This document shows, piece after piece, positions 9,081-17,038 of a stretch of DNA of 64,000 nucleotides. The DNA is from Natrinema amylolyticum. GTDB lineage: Archaea; Halobacteriota; Halobacteria; Halobacteriales; Natrialbaceae. The stretch's first letter is position 1; each line of letters opens with the position of its first letter. The DNA is taken from contig NZ_JAIWPJ010000002.1 of assembly GCF_020515625.1 (NCBI RefSeq), positions 372,001 to 436,000 of the forward strand, read 5' to 3'. The position numbers and the translations under genes were made by a program. Under the pieces are notes generated by a model, which was given only the letters and a program-made list of their open reading frames with translations, searched no databases and was not told where the DNA came from.

Positions 9081-9611
9081 ATGAAACGAATCTACGACTC
9101 CGACGCGCTCGAGCGCGCGGACGATGACCCGTTCGCTCCGGAGACGGCCGCGGGCGACGACCGCGATCCGCGCACGATCGACTGGGCGGCGTTCAGCCAC
9201 GCGTTCGCGCCGGTCGCGGTGCGCCACTGGGCGATCGACGTTACCGTCTCGACCGAGAAACGACGGTACGACGCCGGCGAACCGGTCGACATCGTCGTCG
9301 AGTTTCGCAATCGGTTCCCGTTTCCGATTCGAATTCGAACCGACTCGCCGAACCGCTGGTACTGGGCCATCGACGGCCTCCGCGACGCCTCAGAGTGCCC
9401 GCGATCGGTTCCCGACCGATCCGACGCGTTCTCCTTCGCCCGAAACGAACGCAAACGCTTCCGTCGGCAGTGGTCACAGCGAATTCAGGTGGCCGACGAC
9501 GCGTGGGAGCGCGTCGATCCCGGTACCTACGCGATCAGCGGGAGCGTCGCTCGCACGGACGCCGCCGACCGAGGACTCGCCGATCGGACCGAGATCGAGA
9601 TCACCGATTGA
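9081..9611 (+). CDS. Haloarchaeal protein with a BsuPI-like beta-sandwich domain
   Basis: 176 residues, no signal peptide. Residues 50-175 alternate strands and turns: an opening DVTVSTEKRRYDAGEPVDI, a central IVVEFRNRFPFPI, and a terminal DPGTYAISGSV. This pattern resembles the intracellular proteinase inhibitor BsuPI fold found in many haloarchaeal proteins of unknown role. The first 45 residues are acidic and probably disordered. Its 3' end overlaps that of the opposite-strand HalOD1 gene by 11 bases. Function is unknown; the fold assignment is by pattern only. Confidence 0.72.
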   Translation: MKRIYDSDALERADDDPFAPETAAGDDRDPRTIDWAAFSHAFAPVAVRHWAIDVTVSTEKRRYDAGEPVDIVVEFRNRFPFPIRIRTDSPNRWYWAIDGLRDASECPRSVPDRSDAFSFARNERKRFRRQWSQRIQVADDAWERVDPGTYAISGSVARTDAADRGLADRTEIEITD

Positions 9612-9918
9612 GGCTCCGTTCGGAGTGGTTCGGAACGATCCGTATCTCCCTGGAATCGCTCACACGAACGGTGTACCCGTCGACGGTAAATCCGACGTCT
9701 ACGGACCGCCCGCGTTCCTCAGCGTGGCGTATCATCGCTTCCAGTGACCCGACGTCGACGTTCTCGTAGAGCGGCTCGAGATCCCCCTCTGAAACCCCAC
9801 GTACTGCGGCGACGCTCCGTGAAACGGCCTCTATCGTCGACTCCTCCGGCCGACACTCCGTGACGAACTCGGGGCCCCCATCGGCAACGGGCCGGTCGCT
9901 CTCGCGGTCTCGCGTCAT
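9601..9918 (-). CDS. HalOD1 output-domain protein
   Basis: 105 residues: a short acidic N-terminus and one HalOD1 domain, recognisable from STIEAVSRSVAAVRGV, the LEPLYENVDVGSLEAMI stretch and the terminal TVRVSDSREIRI. HalOD1 is a haloarchaea-specific domain thought to act as an output module in signalling; the mechanism is unknown. It is a stand-alone gene. An A/T-rich stretch (TTTATTTAG, 9960-9968 read on the other strand) about 45 bases before its ATG is a possible TATA box. Confidence 0.82.
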   Translation of the reverse strand: MTRDRESDRPVADGGPEFVTECRPEESTIEAVSRSVAAVRGVSEGDLEPLYENVDVGSLEAMIRHAEERGRSVDVGFTVDGYTVRVSDSREIRIVPNHSERSLNR

Positions 9919-10208
9919 GGTCCGTCACACGGAACAAACGACCATCAACGTTCGTCCCGTTTATTTAGGGTGTGAGAATTGTAGTGAACGCTGTGGATGT
10001 CGCGACTCGCACCGAAACCGGTCGCTGACTCTCGACGAACGCGAGACTCGATCCGAAGCGAACCGGCTCGACAGCGGGCTGCAAGAAACGGGACCGGCAG
10101 CGACGCGGCCGTGAACGGATCCGTGACCTGTGCTGCTCGAGTGGCGTCCGGTCGAACTGACTATCGCTACGGTCGCCGCTCACGGGACTCATCGTTCCGT
10201 TTGCTGGT

Positions 10209-10244
10209 ATTATTCACGTCAAAATGGAGGAGGTAGATTTGAAC
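10209..10244. repeat. Partial direct copy of the initiator-tRNA 3' end and flank
   Basis: GGAGGTAGATTTGAAC at 10229-10244 is identical to 10364-10379, the T-arm and 3' acceptor side of the tRNA. The bases before it (10209-10228, ATTATTCACGTCAAAATGG) resemble those just outside the tRNA 3' end (10339-10358, TTATTGTTCGCGTCGAAAAG). The similarity is thus an imperfect repeat of about 36-40 bases, about 135 bases apart, on the 3' side of the tRNA. Confidence 0.7.
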
Positions 10245-10293
10245 CTCGCCGTCACCCTCGCGATGCTCGGGTGCCGTCTGGTTCAAATCTACT
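10233..10293. repeat. Inverted repeat built from the tRNA T-arm sequence
   Basis: GTAGATTTGAACC (10233-10245) is mirrored by GGTTCAAATCTAC (10280-10292), giving a 13-base stem with a 34-base loop. The arm is the same sequence as part of the initiator tRNA T-arm, so the spacer holds both a direct and an inverted partial copy. Confidence 0.6.
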
Positions 10294-10358
10294 CTATACT
10301 ATTTTCGACGCTCACGACACTCGTCGCTTTGCTCCTCGTTATTGTTCGCGTCGAAAAG

Positions 10359-10433
10359 TAGCGGGAGGTAGATTTGAACTACCGATCTGCGGGTTATGAG
10401 CCCGCCGGAATCTCCTGGCTATCCCATCCCGCT
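10359..10433 (-). tRNA. Initiator tRNA-Met (CAU)
   Basis: Read on the minus strand, it starts AGCGGGATGGGATAGCC and ends with the T-arm and CCTCCCGCTA. The anticodon is CAU in loop CTCATAA. Initiator hallmarks are visible: a weak A1-U72 first pair and three consecutive G-C pairs closing the anticodon stem (GGG/CCC). The acceptor stem pairs AGCGGG with CCCGCT. The discriminator base is A, CCA is not encoded, and there is no intron. A short T-rich run follows the 3' end (10354-10357 read on the minus strand). Confidence 0.95.
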
Positions 10434-10499
10434 ACCACATCATACCCGAGTGCATTAGTTAAGGGTTGCGATCCGGTAGCCGTATGCGGGTTTTTCCCG

Positions 10500-10946
10500 C
10501 TACGTCCGATGGACCTGCCAGGTGTAGAGGCTCTCACAGGTGTAGTTGACGAAGAAGCCGACGCCGATCCCGATCACGTTCGCGGCAACGTACCAGACGT
10601 CGAACCGCCGGACCAACACGCCTAGGACGGCTATCGTCACCAGAAATCCGCCGAACCGGACCGCGTTCGAGCGGAGGAACCGCCTTCCCAACGGCCGTAG
10701 TCCGACCCGCCCGTAGTCCGCGAACGTCCACCGTTCGTTGATCGCGAAGATGATCGCGATCCCGAGTTCCCAGGAGATGACCTTCGCGACGATCGGGCCG
10801 AGAACGGTGGCCTCGACGAGCGCCACGAGGACCAGGTTATCGACGGTTGCACCGACGGTCCCGACGCCAACGAACTGGGTAAACCGCGTCGTCGAAAGCA
10901 ACGCGCGAGCTCGCGTTCGAACTGCCTCTGACAGGGACTCTCTCAT
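10500..10946 (-). CDS. GtrA-family membrane protein
   Basis: 148 residues from the ATG at 10946 (MRESLSEAVRTRARAL). The frame stays open upstream but becomes Arg-rich and unlike a protein. Four hydrophobic segments (about 22-40, 50-68, 90-110, 117-135) and GtrA landmarks are present: RFTQFVGVGTVGATVDN at the first helix, NERWTF after the second, and FFVNYTCESLYTW at the end. GtrA-like proteins are linked to flipping or moving lipid-linked sugars. No glycosyltransferase is adjacent, so the substrate is unknown. Confidence 0.85.
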   Translation of the reverse strand: MRESLSEAVRTRARALLSTTRFTQFVGVGTVGATVDNLVLVALVEATVLGPIVAKVISWELGIAIIFAINERWTFADYGRVGLRPLGRRFLRSNAVRFGGFLVTIAVLGVLVRRFDVWYVAANVIGIGVGFFVNYTCESLYTWQVHRT

Positions 10947-11146
10947 CGTCGTGGTCGGTCTCGAGCGGGTCGGTGGTCGTCCTCGAATTCGGTTTCTCGG
11001 TCGCCGAGCGATCGTCTCGATCCGATCGGATTCGCGGACCGGGACACTCGCTCGCGGTGCTCGTTTGCCCGTATGCGATCTGCGAGAAAGAAAAACATTC
11101 GGAGCCGAGGTGAGAAGCGGGCCGACGACCGAGCGGACCGACGCGG

Positions 11147-11425
11147 TCAGACCGCGAGATCGCTCTTCGCTCGAACGACTTCGACGTCGTCGGCGTCGAC
11201 GCGGTCGACGTCGAGGAAGTGCGGCGTGAAGTTTCGCTTCTCGTAGTCCTCGAACTCGTCTTCGCTGCCGACGGTACACCAGAGCTGGACCCGGTCGGGA
11301 CCGTGGTACTCGCCGTTTCGATTGATCCCGAAACAGACCACCTCGGATTCCCCGTCGTCTCCCTCGTACCGAACGATGGCTCCGTTACGGATCCCGGGAT
11401 CCCCGTGGATGATGAGCTGCTTCAT
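11147..11425 (-). CDS. Conserved haloarchaeal small protein (HAH_0734-like)
   Basis: 92 residues from the ATG at 11425 (MKQLIIHGDPGIRNGAIV). The longer open frame upstream has no family character. It is acidic, mostly predicted strand, without membrane segment or zinc motif; GRNxxGEYHGPD-like and YEKRNFTPHFLDVDRV segments look conserved. It resembles a haloarchaeal family I remember as HAH_0734, but I cannot verify that. It is divergent from the rpl44e operon with 149 bases between starts. Role unknown. Confidence 0.7.
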   Translation of the reverse strand: MKQLIIHGDPGIRNGAIVRYEGDDGESEVVCFGINRNGEYHGPDRVQLWCTVGSEDEFEDYEKRNFTPHFLDVDRVDADDVEVVRAKSDLAV

Positions 11426-11532
11426 GGCCGGGAATTCACGGGAGAGCGGATTAAACGCTTCGGACCTGGGAGTGCGTCCGACCGAGGTCGAAACGACGGC
11501 CGGCGACGACGAGCGACGACGAACCAAACGGG

Positions 11533-11539
11533 TTATAAA
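11533..11539 (+). promoter_or_regulatory. TATA box of the rpl44e operon
   Basis: TTATAAA predicts transcription from about 11563, leaving a leader of about 12 bases before the ATG at 11575. The sequence GTGAG just before the ATG may serve as a weak Shine-Dalgarno site. Confidence 0.55.
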
Positions 11540-11574
11540 CGGCGCTATCTTAGCCCACGGCAAGTGAGATAACT

Positions 11575-11856
11575 ATGCAGATGCCACGCCGATTCAATAC
11601 GTACTGTCCGCACTGCAACGAACATCACGAACACGAAGTCGAAAAGGCCCGAACGGGCCGCTCCTCTGGTCTGAAGTGGGACGCTCGCCGCACCCGACGG
11701 AGCACCTCGAGCATCGGTAACTCCGGTCGCTTCTCGAAGGTGCCCGTCGGCGAGAAGCCTACCAAGAAGACCGACCTCAAGTACCGCTGCGGCGAATGCG
11801 GCAAGGCCCACCTCCGCGAGGGATGGCGTACCGGCCGACTTGAGTTCCAGGAGTGA
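11575..11856 (+). CDS. rpl44e: Large ribosomal subunit protein eL42 (archaeal L44e)
   Basis: 93-residue ribosomal protein. It binds zinc through two Cys pairs, C11-x2-C14 ([11 protein letters not shown]) and C72-x2-C75 ([10 protein letters not shown]). Length and sequence match archaeal L44e. It is the first gene of a translation operon; rps27e begins 5 bases after its stop. Confidence 0.97.
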   Translation: MQMPRRFNTYCPHCNEHHEHEVEKARTGRSSGLKWDARRTRRSTSSIGNSGRFSKVPVGEKPTKKTDLKYRCGECGKAHLREGWRTGRLEFQE

Positions 11857-11861
11857 TACCA

Positions 11862-12035
11862 ATGGCAGGAAAATTCTACAGCGTTCGATGCAGTGACTGC
11901 GAGAACGAACAGACCGTCTTCGGCAAGGCCTCCTCGGAGGTCGCCTGTGCCGTCTGTGGCACGACGCTCGTGCGACCGACCGGCGGCAAAGCCGAGATCG
12001 AACACGAGATCGTCGAGACAGTCGAGTCACGATGA
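11862..12035 (+). CDS. rps27e: Small ribosomal subunit protein eS27
   Basis: 57 residues from the ATG at 11862 ([10 protein letters not shown]). A GTG nine bases earlier is possible but adds residues not typical of the family. A four-cysteine zinc finger, C10-x2-C13 and C29-x2-C32, is intact. It overlaps the aIF2-alpha gene by 4 bases. The archaeal order L44e-S27e-aIF2alpha-Nop10 is well known. Confidence 0.96.
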   Translation: MAGKFYSVRCSDCENEQTVFGKASSEVACAVCGTTLVRPTGGKAEIEHEIVETVESR

Positions 12036-12832
12036 AGTACAGCGGCTGGCCCGATCCCGGCGAACTCGTCGTCGGCAAGATCGACGAAATCGAGGACTTC
12101 GGTGTCTTCGTCGATCTCGAGGAGTACGAGGACAAGCGCGGTCTGATCCACATCTCCGAAGTCGCGAGCGGCTGGATCAAGAACGTCCGCGATCACGTCC
12201 GCGAGGGCCAGATCGTCGTCTGCAAGGTCTTGGACGTCGACGAGGGGTCCCAGCAGATCGACCTCTCCTTGAAGGACGTCAACGACCACCAGCGCTCCGA
12301 CAAGATTCAGGAGTGGAAAAACGAGCAGAAGGCCGACAACTGGATGGAACTGGCCTTCGGCGAGGAGATCGCTGACGAGGACTACACCGCTATCGCCAAC
12401 GAGCTGATCGCCATCCACGGCGGTCTCTACGAGGGATTCAAGCAGGCCGCGATCCACGGCGAAGAGGCCCTCGAAGACACCGACCTCGACGACGACGAGA
12501 TCGAATCGATCGTCGATACGGCCCGCGAGAACGTCTCGGTGCCGTACGTCAACGTCACCGGCTACGTCGACCTCGAGAATCCGACCGAGACCGGCGTCGA
12601 CGGCATCCGTGAGGCTCTCGAGGCGGCCGAAGGGAACGGCGAGGTGCCCGACGAAGTCGATCTCGAAGTGAGCTACGTCGGCGCACCCGAGTACCGAATC
12701 AAAGTTCGAGCGCCCAACTACAAGACCGCCGAATCCAACCTCGAGGAGAGCGCACAGCGAGCGGTCAGCGCGATCGAAGGCCACGGTGGCACGGGCGAAT
12801 ACCACCGCGAGCGCCGCACCGACGACGAGTAA
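12032..12832 (+). CDS. Translation initiation factor aIF2, alpha subunit
   Basis: Subunit of the heterotrimeric factor that carries initiator Met-tRNA to the ribosome. In 266 residues it has an S1/OB domain at about 9-82 ([20 protein letters not shown], then [13 protein letters not shown]), a helical middle, and an alpha/beta C-terminal domain (from about 170) that contacts the gamma subunit. It overlaps rps27e by 4 bases and nop10 by 1 base, so translation is coupled. Confidence 0.96.
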   Translation: MKYSGWPDPGELVVGKIDEIEDFGVFVDLEEYEDKRGLIHISEVASGWIKNVRDHVREGQIVVCKVLDVDEGSQQIDLSLKDVNDHQRSDKIQEWKNEQKADNWMELAFGEEIADEDYTAIANELIAIHGGLYEGFKQAAIHGEEALEDTDLDDDEIESIVDTARENVSVPYVNVTGYVDLENPTETGVDGIREALEAAEGNGEVPDEVDLEVSYVGAPEYRIKVRAPNYKTAESNLEESAQRAVSAIEGHGGTGEYHRERRTDDE

Positions 12833-13011
12833 TGAAATCGGATATCCGGGTGTGTTCGGCGTGGCGCGAGGCCCACGACAGCCCGGTGTACACCCTTTCT
12901 GACACCTGTCCCGACTGCGGAGCCACGGCCGAAAACAGCGCTCCGGCACCGTTCGATCCGAACGATCCATACGGGGAGTACCGACGCGCTCTTAAACGTC
13001 GCCGCCGCTGA
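12832..13011 (+). CDS. nop10: H/ACA ribonucleoprotein protein Nop10
   Basis: 59 residues. Core protein of H/ACA guide-RNA particles that direct pseudouridylation with Cbf5. The C-terminal half is canonical (PFDPNDPYGEYRRALKRR), and one zinc-type pair, CPDCG at 26-30, is present. The usual first CxxC is replaced by a lone C8 followed by H15, so zinc binding may be weakened or lost. The ATG overlaps the stop of aIF2-alpha, and PAC2 starts 6 bases downstream. Confidence 0.93.
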   Translation: MKSDIRVCSAWREAHDSPVYTLSDTCPDCGATAENSAPAPFDPNDPYGEYRRALKRRRR

Positions 13012-13017
13012 TACGGT

Positions 13018-13785
13018 ATGGACGAACTCGAGATCGACGCAGTCGCCGAGGTCGAACTGGACGACCCCGTCCTCGTCGAGGGGTTGCCGGGCGTCGGGCA
13101 CGTCGGCACCCTCGCGGTCGAGCACTTACTCGAGGAACTCGAGGGCGAGAGCACGCTCGTCCGACGGATCTATTCTCGGGAGTTCCCGCCGCAGGTGAGC
13201 GTCGAGGACGGCGTCTCGGAGCTGACCTGTGCGGAGATCTACGCCGTCGACGTTCCCGAGGGCCGCGATCTCCTCCTCCTGACCGGTGATCATCAGGCCC
13301 AGAGCAACGCGGGTCACTACACGCTGACCGACGCGTTCCTCGATATCGCCGAGGAGTTCGGCGCGACCGAGGTGTACGCGCTCGGCGGCGTCCCGACCGG
13401 CGAACTCATCGAGGAGTACGCCGTCGTCGGAGCCGTCAGCGACGAATCGATGCTCGAGGAACTCGAGGACGCGGGCGTCGAGTTCCGCGAAGACGAGCCT
13501 GCCGGCGGTATCGTCGGCGTCTCGGGTCTCCTGCTCGGACTCGGCGATCGCCGCGGCTTCGAGGCGACTTGCCTGATGGGCGAGACCAGCGGCTATCTCG
13601 TGGACCCCAAGAGCGCCCGCGCGGTGCTCGAGGTGCTCGAGGACGTGCTCGGCTTCGAGGTTGAGTACGAGTCTCTGGACGAGCGGGCCGACGAGATGGA
13701 GGAGGTCATCGGCAAGATCCAGGAGATGGAGCAACAACAGCAGATGGACGTGCCGACGGACGACGATCTGCGGTATATCGGCTGA
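13018..13785 (+). CDS. Proteasome assembly chaperone (PAC2) family protein
   Basis: 255 residues with the PAC2 fold pattern: an opening DPVLVEGLPGVGHVGTLAVE, a central LLLLTGDHQAQSNAGHYTLT, and VYALGGVPTGE near 120. Archaeal members are thought to help 20S proteasome assembly, although this is shown for few. It ends in a Glu/Gln-rich helix. It is the last gene of the L44e operon, an association common in archaea. Confidence 0.9.
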   Translation: MDELEIDAVAEVELDDPVLVEGLPGVGHVGTLAVEHLLEELEGESTLVRRIYSREFPPQVSVEDGVSELTCAEIYAVDVPEGRDLLLLTGDHQAQSNAGHYTLTDAFLDIAEEFGATEVYALGGVPTGELIEEYAVVGAVSDESMLEELEDAGVEFREDEPAGGIVGVSGLLLGLGDRRGFEATCLMGETSGYLVDPKSARAVLEVLEDVLGFEVEYESLDERADEMEEVIGKIQEMEQQQQMDVPTDDDLRYIG

Positions 13786-13913
13786 TAGCGGTACCGACGG
13801 TCGGTGTCGGGCGTTCGAGTCGGCGGTGATTTTCGGATCCCTGACCACAATAGCGGTCGCTGTTCTCGTATCGTGTGTTTCATCGGGCGAACGGCCGTTC
13901 GCGGCCGATCGAA

Positions 13914-14693
13914 TCAGCCCTCGAGCACTTCGTAGGAGACGTCGGCGTCCCGGAGCGCGTCGGTGACTCGGCCGACGGCGTCGGTCGTGGCGACGGCGGT
14001 GACCTCGAGGCCGTGATTCGCGGCGTCGGCCGCGACGTCGCCGACGGCGAAGGTGACGTCGGGATCGGTGTCCGCCTGCCGACAGGCGACGACGGCCTCG
14101 ACGCCGGCGGCGACCACGATGTCGGCGTCGGCGCAGGCTTCGGTGACGGTTTCATCGTCGATTGCGCGGCTCCCGCCGGTGCGGATCGAGGGGACCTGCA
14201 GGACGGTGACGGAGCCGGGATCGAGTTCCATGACGCCCTCGAAACTGGTGACGCCGACGTCGGTCCCGGCCTCGGCGTCGGTCGTCGCGATGCCGGTCGC
14301 GGGACCGTCGCTGCCCGGCGTGGCGTGGAGGAGGCCGTCTCTGACCGTCAGCGAGACGGTCTCACCTTCCTCGATGTCCTCGGTCGCGATGTAGGCGTCC
14401 TCGCTCATCGCACCGAGCACGTCGCCGGTGACGTGGTCGGCGAACCGGCGGACGTCGTCGGCCGCCCGGAAGAGCCAGTCGACGCCCTCGCGGGTGACGC
14501 GATAGCGCGATCGGCCTTCCTTCTCGACGAGGCCGTCGTCGACGAGTTCGCGGATGTACTCGCTGACGGCCTGGCTCGTCACGCCGACCTCCCCGGCGAT
14601 CTCCCCCTGGCTGACTGCGGGCTGGCGCTCGGCGATCTGGACGAGGATCCGGAACCGCGTCGCGGCCCGCTTGTTGTCGAGGACGTCGACCAT
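13914..14693 (-). CDS. Winged-helix transcriptional regulator with C-terminal haloarchaeal domain
   Basis: 259 residues from the ATG at 14693 (MVDVLDNKRAATRFRIL). Residues 1-80 form a MarR/ArsR-like winged helix with the recognition region GEVGVTSQAVSEYIRELVDD and a wing EGRSRYRVT. Residues 100-259 form an Ala/Val/Asp-rich domain with no catalytic motif I know, possibly effector-binding. A T-rich run (14717-14723 on the minus strand) about 27 bases before the ATG may be the TATA box. It faces away from artA, 128 bases apart, so shared regulation is possible. Confidence 0.82.
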   Translation of the reverse strand: MVDVLDNKRAATRFRILVQIAERQPAVSQGEIAGEVGVTSQAVSEYIRELVDDGLVEKEGRSRYRVTREGVDWLFRAADDVRRFADHVTGDVLGAMSEDAYIATEDIEEGETVSLTVRDGLLHATPGSDGPATGIATTDAEAGTDVGVTSFEGVMELDPGSVTVLQVPSIRTGGSRAIDDETVTEACADADIVVAAGVEAVVACRQADTDPDVTFAVGDVAADAANHGLEVTAVATTDAVGRVTDALRDADVSYEVLEG

Positions 14694-14821
14694 ATAGCTA
14701 GGTTTTCGCGAGCGGAGAAAAAAGGTACGCGGTCGACGGTGATCCGTCGCGGGCCCCGGCGGCGACCGAGCGCTCCGAGGCGTCAAGTTGATAGCGGGAG
14801 AGTCCGTCGGATCACGTGAGT

Positions 14822-15916
14822 ATGTCGGCCCTCCAAGCGACGACCGCCGCGGCCGCGACGGGCGTCGATCTCGCGGCGACGGGGACGATGTCGATCACCC
14901 CGGCAGTCCTGGATTCGCTCGGACTGTCCGACTGGATCGCCTGGATCGCGATCGGAACCTTCGTCGCGGCGATGGCGCTCCAGTGGGCCGGTGCCGTCGA
15001 TCCGGCCCGATACGTCGCCGCAGCGGCCTGGGCCGTCTTCGGCGTCTACTGGGTCATGCTGGTGCCGTACTACTACGGCCAACTTCAGAGTCCGCTGGAG
15101 ACGTTACTGGCGCTCGCTGCACTGCCCCTGTGTCTCTACACCGGCTACCTCCTCGTTCAGGGCCGGGAGTCGCTGCTCCTGCTCTCGAAAGCCGTCGCGT
15201 TCATGGGGCTCATCTATCTGCCCGCCGAGACGATCCCGGTCGTTCGGACGTGGTTGATCGAAACGACCGCGGCACAGACTCACTTCGGGATGGAGCTGTT
15301 AGGACACAGCCCCGGACTGACCGAAGGAGCGGAGGGCTACCTGAGCAAGTTCGACTTCGATCCCGAGGAGACGGTGACCGGACGGACGACTTACATCATC
15401 ATGGCCTGTACCGGTATCGGCAGCATGGCCATCTTCGGCGGTCTCATCGCTGCAGTCGAGGCACCGCTCGAGCGGAAAGCGATCGCCTTCGTGAGCGCGA
15501 TCGGCGTCATCTGGTTTCTCAACCTCTCTCGAAACGTTTTCATCGGGCTGGCCTCACCGTGGGGCTGGTTCCAGCAGGACGTGTTCGTCTACATCGCGAG
15601 CGACCTGATGGGCGCCCCCGCGAGCCGGACCTCCTACATCGTCGCGCACAACTTCATTGCGCAGACCCTCTCTATCGTCGCCCTGCTGGGCATCACCTAC
15701 CTCGTCGTTCGCGTCCTCCCGGAAGTCCTCGAGCCCCTCGAGGACGTCCTCTTCATTCTGACCGGCTCCGAGTACGACCTCGAGGCAGCGCTCGGCGAGG
15801 GGATGCGTACCGACGGCGGGACGGACCCGGCGCGGTCAGAGTCGACGCGGTCGCCCGATTCCGGCGCGACGGTCGACTCCGACGTCGCGTCTGATCCCGA
15901 AACCGACGATGACTGA
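14822..15916 (+). CDS. artA: Archaeosortase A
   Basis: Multi-pass membrane transpeptidase-like enzyme that removes PGF-CTERM tails from surface proteins and attaches lipid, notably on the S-layer glycoprotein. The family's nucleophile Cys lies in IIMACTGIGSM (C198 counted from GTG 14816), the conserved Arg in FLNLSRNVFIG (R239, 41 residues later as in the Haloferax enzyme), and the third active-site residue is R271 or H278 in SRTSYIVAHNF. About eight membrane segments precede a 60-residue acidic tail. The start may be GTG 14816 instead of ATG 14822. It overlaps the next gene by 8 bases. No PGF-CTERM substrate is in the window. Confidence 0.93.
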   Translation: MSALQATTAAAATGVDLAATGTMSITPAVLDSLGLSDWIAWIAIGTFVAAMALQWAGAVDPARYVAAAAWAVFGVYWVMLVPYYYGQLQSPLETLLALAALPLCLYTGYLLVQGRESLLLLSKAVAFMGLIYLPAETIPVVRTWLIETTAAQTHFGMELLGHSPGLTEGAEGYLSKFDFDPEETVTGRTTYIIMACTGIGSMAIFGGLIAAVEAPLERKAIAFVSAIGVIWFLNLSRNVFIGLASPWGWFQQDVFVYIASDLMGAPASRTSYIVAHNFIAQTLSIVALLGITYLVVRVLPEVLEPLEDVLFILTGSEYDLEAALGEGMRTDGGTDPARSESTRSPDSGATVDSDVASDPETDDD

Positions 15917-16625
15917 CGACACTGCCGTCGACGTTCCGTTCTCGATCCGCGACCGCGCCGTCCTCTTCCCCGCCGCCGAGACGCTCGTCCTCGCCGATAT
16001 TCACCTCGGCAAGGCGGCCGCCTCGAGCGTCGAGGCACCGATCGACGACGGGAGCGACGCCGTCGAGCGGCTTCGGGGGCTCCTCGCGGACGCCGAGCCG
16101 ACCACGGTCGTCGTCGCCGGGGACCTGCTGCACTCGTTTTCGCGGGTTCCGCGGGGGGTCGAGCGCGATCTCGAGCGGTTCGTCGAGACCGTCGACGCGG
16201 CGGGTGCCGACCTGATCGTCACGCCCGGCAACCACGATACGATGCTCGAGAACGTGTTTTCAGGCGCGACCGTCGGGGAGTACCGGTTGGACGACGGCGA
16301 GACGGTGGTCTGTCACGGCCACGAGCGCCCCGAGGCGGCGGCCGAGCGCTACGTCGTCGGCCACGACCATCCGGCGCTGTCGATCGAGGGTCGTAAACTG
16401 CCGTGTTTCCTCTACGGGCCGGCGTGCTACGACGGCGCGGACGTGCTCGTCCTCCCGGCGTTTACCCGGCTCGCCGCCGGGTCGACGGTCAACGGGATGG
16501 CCGGTCGCGACTTCCAGACGCCGCTGGTCCGAACCGCCGACGCGTTTCACCCCGCGGTCAGGGACGACTCGAGCGGCGAGGTCCTGTGGTTCCCGCCGTT
16601 GGGGGAGCTACGGCGGTTGCTGTGA
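15909..16625 (+). CDS. Calcineurin-like metallophosphoesterase (PdeM-like)
   Basis: 238 residues. The metal-binding motifs are complete and in order: LADIHLG, GDLLHS, TPGNHDTM, CHGHE and VGHDHP. The length and layout fit the family that includes bacterial PdeM, where some members sit next to DNA ligase or helicase genes. Here it overlaps artA by 8 bases instead, so it is probably co-expressed with archaeosortase. The substrate cannot be inferred. It is cytoplasmic (no signal). Confidence 0.9.
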   Translation: MTDDTAVDVPFSIRDRAVLFPAAETLVLADIHLGKAAASSVEAPIDDGSDAVERLRGLLADAEPTTVVVAGDLLHSFSRVPRGVERDLERFVETVDAAGADLIVTPGNHDTMLENVFSGATVGEYRLDDGETVVCHGHERPEAAAERYVVGHDHPALSIEGRKLPCFLYGPACYDGADVLVLPAFTRLAAGSTVNGMAGRDFQTPLVRTADAFHPAVRDDSSGEVLWFPPLGELRRLL

Positions 16626-16668
16626 CTGTCGACGGCCCACTCCTCGTTCGGGTGGACGACGGTCGACG

Positions 16669-16890
16669 TCAGCGACGCTTGACTCCACTGGCCGACGGGA
16701 CGGTGACGAGCCACAGCGCGCCGGTCCGAACGCCGGTCGCGTCGGTGGACGCCACCAGGTTTCTGAAGAAGTCGCTGAACGTGATCAGTAAGACCGCCGC
16801 GGTAATGATCAAAACGAGGAAGGCGAAGAAAATGATCGCCGCTTGTCGCCCGGTCAACGCCGTCCCTTCGAGGAATTCGTCCATGGCCAT
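16669..16890 (-). CDS. Small single-pass membrane protein
   Basis: 73 residues (or 71 from the second Met at 16884) with a short polar N-terminus, one strongly hydrophobic helix (AAIIFFAFLVLIITAAVLLI) and a basic C-terminus. It is convergent with the phosphoesterase gene, 43 bases apart. The base composition is coding-like and the hydrophobic run is clear, but I recognise no family. Confidence 0.6.
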   Translation of the reverse strand: MAMDEFLEGTALTGRQAAIIFFAFLVLIITAAVLLITFSDFFRNLVASTDATGVRTGALWLVTVPSASGVKRR

Positions 16891-17038
16891 AGCGATTCCG
16901 TCCGTGTCTCGAGGTGACGAGACGAGCGGAAGTTAGTATTTTCCCGCTACTCGAGGACTGTCATCGGACGGAGAACGTAGCGACCGCGGAGGCGGCGACG
17001 GGATGCCGCGATCACAGCGCCTGCCGACTCGAGTGCGG

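Larger units (their letters stand above)
9919..10358. other. Spacer with tRNA-derived repeat remnants, no convincing gene
   Basis: About 440 bases without a supported gene. The left part holds the HalOD1 promoter area. The right part (from 10209) holds a degenerate copy of the initiator-tRNA 3' end and its flank, and a short inverted copy of the same sequence (see the repeat entries). Open frames crossing it have no family features. Confidence 0.6.

Noticed and set aside
9860-10114. A Cys-rich stretch (CENCSERCGC) that could be a zinc finger
   Set aside because: No plausible start close to it, and it lies in the HalOD1 promoter spacer with non-coding composition.
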